Source of the DNA: Bacteroidota bacterium
GTDB lineage: Bacteria; Bacteroidota; Bacteroidia; Bacteroidales; JAAAOM01
Assembly (NCBI GenBank): GCA_009908855.1
Contig: JAAAOM010000007.1
Location: forward strand, 23,501-87,500
Direction of reading: 5' to 3'
DNA: 64,000 bases
Shown: positions 60,035 to 64,000 of the stretch, one piece after another
Layout of the letters: the number at the start of each line of letters is the position of its first letter
Position numbering within the stretch: the stretch's first letter is position 1
Translations under genes and position numbers: made by a program
The notes under the pieces: model-generated
Database searches by the model: none
Seen by the model: the letters and a program-made list of their open reading frames with translations, nothing else
What the model was told of the DNA's origin: nothing

Positions 60035-60404
60035 GAAACGCTATTTTAATTTATGCAATCAGACCGCAAAAATATAAATTATTTGGCTTGACACTATTTT
60101 AATGTTTTATCGTGTGCCATAGTTTAAACTATATATAATGAGCATAATAACTTTGATGTTATTATTCAAATAGTAAAGTAAGGAGGTTTATACCGTTAAT
60201 TTCTCAGTAAAGAATTAAGAAAAAAAGCAATACACATTCAAAATTTCAAGTAACAATTTTCAATGTTTATTAATGTATTTTTGAAATTGGTCAAAAACTA
60301 TGCTATCTATTGCATAATCGGGTGTTGAGCACAATTTTCGACAAGAATATTTGTTTATTTTTACATATCGATGAAATAATAAATAAATATTAAATTTTTT
60401 AATT

Positions 60405-60548
60405 ATGACCACCAATTATTCTAATAACAGTTATGATCAAAAAAGACTTATATATAAGTATTTAAATGGAGATTCACCTTCAAAATCCGGAACGAATGAA
60501 TCAATAAGGGTTATTTCCAAACGAATTCAGACTATATCTTCTTTTTAA
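60405..60548 (+). CDS. Small hypothetical ORF (47 aa), uncertain
   Basis: ATG at 60405, MTTNYSNNSYDQKRLIYKYLNGDSPSKSGTNESIRVISKRIQTISSF, TAA at 60546; hydrophilic, in an otherwise empty ~570-nt gap. Confidence 0.3.
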   Translation: MTTNYSNNSYDQKRLIYKYLNGDSPSKSGTNESIRVISKRIQTISSF

Positions 60549-60606
60549 ACAGAATTTTTTCATGCTGCTTTTCAAAATACGGGATTATTTATAGTGCACG
60601 GGAAAT

Positions 60607-61131
60607 TTATTTTGATTTCATATAAATCCGAAAAACAGGTTTATATCCAACCATTACACTATCGGTAGTTAACTTATGATACCCAAACACCAACTCTTTC
60701 ACCTGTTTTCGTAATTGATAAGTTGTTGTATCCAGGTACCATTGCTCGTAAAACTGTATTTTACCCACTTTGGAACGATCAAACTCCACGGTTTGCTCAA
60801 ATTCCTTCAGTTCTTCCCGACTCATTTTCTGGTCGGTAAACAAATCGTACGCTTCTATTTCGCCATTATAAACCGCCTGAAAGTATTGGTTGACCAACAA
60901 CTGACGGCTAAAATTCTTAAGGCTCTCTTCCTGCCATAAATCGTCTTTATTCAGGTTTTCAATGATAACATCATAAACAATCGGGTTCGCAATGATAATT
61001 TCATTATTGCCGGTATTGGCAGATAGACTATCCACCTTTTCCGAAACAACCGGCACCTGGTCATTTGATTGTTTGCAAGCCTGAAATGAAATGGCTGTAA
61101 TGAAAAGAATAAGTATTACCCGTTTAGTCAT
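60607..61131 (-). CDS. Hypothetical lipoprotein
   Basis: Lipobox ISFQACKQSND; 174 aa with consistent protein-like composition. Confidence 0.75.
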   Translation of the reverse strand: MTKRVILILFITAISFQACKQSNDQVPVVSEKVDSLSANTGNNEIIIANPIVYDVIIENLNKDDLWQEESLKNFSRQLLVNQYFQAVYNGEIEAYDLFTDQKMSREELKEFEQTVEFDRSKVGKIQFYEQWYLDTTTYQLRKQVKELVFGYHKLTTDSVMVGYKPVFRIYMKSK

Positions 61132-61277
61132 AATATGTCAAATTTGGGATGACGGTATGGAATATATTTATTATTGCTTTAAAAAACAATACCCAAATCA
61201 CAAATGTCAAATAAAATCCAAATTTCAATAATACAATTTCAAAATCCCGAATCGATAAGCGTTGGTATGTTCGAAAT

Positions 61278-61307
61278 TTATCCAACACTGGACTTTTCTT
61301 GCAAATA
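61278..61307 (-). repeat. Dispersed repeat copy B
   Basis: Minus strand reads TATTTGCAAGAAAAGTCCAGTGTTGGATAA; 27/30 identical to 26107..26136. Confidence 0.7.
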
Positions 61308-62654
61308 CTATCTAGTAAAGATGAGCGATTCGGCACTAGCGTTTTCTACAATCGTACCCTGATCATAAACCAATTGCCCATTTACAAATGTTTGATGGAC
61401 TTTCGACTGAAATGTATAATCCTCGAAAGGAGACCATCCGCATTTATAAAATAATGAATTCGAGGTTACTTTTGTGGATGATTCTAAATCGACCAATACC
61501 AGGTCTGCAAAATAACCTTCTTTAATGAACCCTCTGCGATCAATCTGATACAATAATGCAGGGTTGTGGCACATTTTTTCTACAATTTGTTCCAGGGTGA
61601 TTGTACCTTTTTTGTAAAAATCCATCATTGCAAGCAGGGAGTGTTGTATTAACGGACCGCCGGAGGGTGCTTTGGTATATACGTTGTCTTTTTCATCCAA
61701 TGTGTGCGGTGCATGGTCGGTTGCAACTACATCAATTTTATTGGCCAACAAGGCCTCCCATATTTTCTCCCTGTCAGCCGTGGTTTTAACAGCCGGGTTC
61801 CATTTAATCAGCGTTCCTTTATTATTATAATCAGCATCACTAAACCACAGGTGATGAATGCAAGCCTCGGCGGTGATTTTTTTATCATTAAATGATTTTC
61901 TCACATCAAACAACTCCGTTTCACGGGCCGTCGAGATGTGAAGAATATGCAGCCTGGCGCCGTGTTTGGTTGCCAATTCAATGGCTTTTGATGATGATTT
62001 GTAACATGCTTCGGCACTTCTAATGGCAGGATGCATGTGAATGGGTATATTATCTCCATATTGTTGGATATACCGGGCTGTGTTTTCCTGTATCGTAGCC
62101 TCGTCTTCACAGTGCGTAGCAATCAGAACAGGCGAATACTTAAAAATATTGCTCAGGGCTTCGTCATGATCAACCAGCATATTACCTGTTGAGGAACCCA
62201 TAAATATTTTTACCCCACAGGTGGTTTTTGGGTCCACCTTTTCAATTTCACCAATATTGTCATTGGTTGCGCCCATGTAAAAAGAATAATTGACCAGTGA
62301 ATCTTTGGAGGCAATATCAAATTTGTTCTTTAGCGTTTTATGGGTTATGGTCGGCGGAATGGTATTGGGCATTTCCATATAAGAAGTAACACCACCGGCT
62401 GCTGCCGCCCGTGATTCTGTAAAAACAGAAGCTTTATGGGTAAGTCCCGGTTCTCTAAAATGCACCTGATCGTCAATCACACCGGGGATAAGAAGTTTAC
62501 CATTCGCATCAATAACATCATATTTAGAAAGATCAATCTCAGCCTGATTCTTGTCGTGAATTACACGTTCAATCATATTGTCTTCCATCAATACACTGCC
62601 TGTGAATTGTTTTCCTTCGTTAATAATCAGTGCATTTACAATCGCTTTTTTCAA
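61308..62654 (-). CDS. Dihydroorotase (amidohydrolase)
   Basis: GKLLIPGVIDDQVHFREPGLTHKASVFTESRAAAAGGVTSYMEMPNT; ATDHAPHTLDEKDNVYTKAPSGGPLIQHSLLAM. Confidence 0.95.
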   Translation of the reverse strand: MKKAIVNALIINEGKQFTGSVLMEDNMIERVIHDKNQAEIDLSKYDVIDANGKLLIPGVIDDQVHFREPGLTHKASVFTESRAAAAGGVTSYMEMPNTIPPTITHKTLKNKFDIASKDSLVNYSFYMGATNDNIGEIEKVDPKTTCGVKIFMGSSTGNMLVDHDEALSNIFKYSPVLIATHCEDEATIQENTARYIQQYGDNIPIHMHPAIRSAEACYKSSSKAIELATKHGARLHILHISTARETELFDVRKSFNDKKITAEACIHHLWFSDADYNNKGTLIKWNPAVKTTADREKIWEALLANKIDVVATDHAPHTLDEKDNVYTKAPSGGPLIQHSLLAMMDFYKKGTITLEQIVEKMCHNPALLYQIDRRGFIKEGYFADLVLVDLESSTKVTSNSLFYKCGWSPFEDYTFQSKVHQTFVNGQLVYDQGTIVENASAESLIFTR

Positions 62655-63406
62655 GATAATTTATCCTCTTTAATTTTATATCTCCTGAATAAACTGAAAA
62701 ATTTCATTTTCAGCACTCCCCAAACTGCTTCATTAAAAATACCGCCACTCATTTTAGAATTTCCTTCCTGCCTGTCTGTAAAGATAATAGGTATTTCAAC
62801 AATAGTAAACCCAAATTTCCAGGCCGTAAATTTCATTTCAATCTGAAAAGCATACCCTTTAAAGCGGATTTTATCCAGATCAATTGTTTCAAGCACTTTA
62901 CTGCGATAACAAACAAATCCGGCAGTAGCATCATTAATTTTCATACCCGTAACCATCCTTACATACACCGATGCAAAGTACGACATCAATACCCTTCCCA
63001 TGGGCCAGTTTACCACATTTACGCCCGATTTATATCTGGAACCGATGGCCATATCAGCACCCTGCCTGCATGCATCATATAAGCGATTGAGATCATCCGG
63101 GTTGTGCGAGAAATCTGCATCCATTTCAAATATGAACTGATAACTATGTTGTAAGGCCCATTTAAACCCCTCTATATATGCCGTTCCGAGCCCTAATTTA
63201 CCCGCTCGTTGAATCAGATGTATGCGGTCATCATGAGATTTTTTAAGGTTTATCACAATGTCGGCAGTGCCATCAGGAGAATTATCATCAATTATCAATA
63301 AATGAAAACCGTTTGGATACGACAGCACCTTATGAATAATGTTTTCAATATTTTCCTTTTCGTTGTACGTTGGGATTATAACAACCGCTTTCGATTCGTT
63401 TTCCAT
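62651..63406 (-). CDS. Polyprenol monophosphomannose synthase-like glycosyltransferase family 2
   Basis: VVIIPTYNEKENIENIIHKVLSY; LLIIDDNSPDGTADIV; EMDADFSHNPDDLNRLYDA; GSRYKSGVNVVNWPMGRVLMSYFASVYVR. Confidence 0.95.
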   Translation of the reverse strand: MENESKAVVIIPTYNEKENIENIIHKVLSYPNGFHLLIIDDNSPDGTADIVINLKKSHDDRIHLIQRAGKLGLGTAYIEGFKWALQHSYQFIFEMDADFSHNPDDLNRLYDACRQGADMAIGSRYKSGVNVVNWPMGRVLMSYFASVYVRMVTGMKINDATAGFVCYRSKVLETIDLDKIRFKGYAFQIEMKFTAWKFGFTIVEIPIIFTDRQEGNSKMSGGIFNEAVWGVLKMKFFSLFRRYKIKEDKLS

Positions 63407-63573
63407 GTATTCTAATTAAAAACTACGAAGATAATAACTTATAATTATTAATATATAAAGGATTTTGGGAGAACTTTAAAAGATAATATAAATAATTTTC
63501 ATCGCACTACATTCATCAGGTCAGGCGCTTATCAATTTATACGATAAAAAAACGTTAAAATTTAAACAAATTA

Positions 63574-63605
63574 TTTGCAAGAGAAATAAACGTTACTTAC
63601 TTTTG
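63574..63605 (+). promoter_or_regulatory. Bacteroidota-type promoter for the rRNA operon
   Basis: TTTG at 63574..63577, 20-nt spacer, TACTTTTG (TAnnTTTG) at 63598..63605, upstream of an untranslated leader and 16S. Confidence 0.8.
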
Positions 63606-63790
63606 CATCCGCTTTTGAGGGGAATAGGAATAAAGAAGAGGGAGCAAAAAGCGGGATTTAGATAGTAGGATATAAAAAAAGTTCTTTGAAGATATTGAAA
63701 AAGAGAAAAAGCTTGGAAAGGCGCCAAGTTAATTTCAAACAAGGTGAGTTAGGGAATAACTATCTTCGTAGACATTATTAAGATAATAAT

Positions 63791-64000
63791 TACAACGAAG
63801 AGTTTGATCCTGGCTCAGGATGAACGCTAGCGGCAGGCCTAACACATGCAAGTCGAGGGGTAACAGGGGACTTCGGTTCCGCTGACGACCGGCGCACGGG
63901 TGCGTAACGCGTATGCAACTTACCTTTAACCGGGGAATAGCCCGAAGAAATTCGGATTAATGTCCCATAACATTATTGAATCGCCTGGTTTAATAATTAA
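63791..64000 (+). rRNA. rrs: 16S ribosomal RNA, 5' end, truncated by window edge (5' boundary approximate)
   Basis: AGAGTTTGATCCTGGCTCAGGATGAACGCTAGCGGCAGGCCTAACACATGCAAGTCGAG. Confidence 0.97.

Noticed and set aside
61124-61336. 70-aa minus-strand ORF downstream of the dihydroorotase gene
   Set aside because: Built from the dispersed repeat and adjacent AT-rich remnant text; not a convincing gene.
1-64000. CRISPR arrays, tRNA genes, prophage or complete IS elements
   Set aside because: No regularly spaced direct repeats, tRNA cloverleaf sequences, integrases, transposases or phage structural genes were recognised; tRNA absence is by eye only.

Overview
The window is about 64 kb of chromosome from a Bacteroidota bacterium. 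The lineage call rests on gliding/T9SS C-terminal domains, an NQR operon, a TTTG-N20-TAnnTTTG promoter and the 5' end of a 16S rRNA gene. Most of it is housekeeping: holA, coaX, lptC, mfd, dihydroorotase, nqrABCDEF with apbE, nhaC, a fused 2-oxoacid dehydrogenase E1 and a separate E2, and two aspartate kinases. The most unusual part is about 2.9-18 kb. Four tandem paralogues share a secreted TPR + PD40 beta-propeller chassis but have different C-termini: a ~68-aa helical repeat array plus TM anchor, OmpA, a short tail, and SPOR. They are followed by a multi-SPOR-like protein and a Wza/Wzc-like polysaccharide export pair. Other points of interest are: a three-gene cassette of related secreted Ig-like proteins ending in a type B T9SS C-terminal domain protein; a PKD-repeat T9SS protein broken by an in-frame UGA at a conserved Cys position and by a 1-nt homopolymer frameshift; a small Cys-motif NqrM-like membrane protein encoded opposite apbE; and an ectoine-type aspartate kinase with no ect genes in view. 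All family assignments come from motif recognition by eye. No database search was run.
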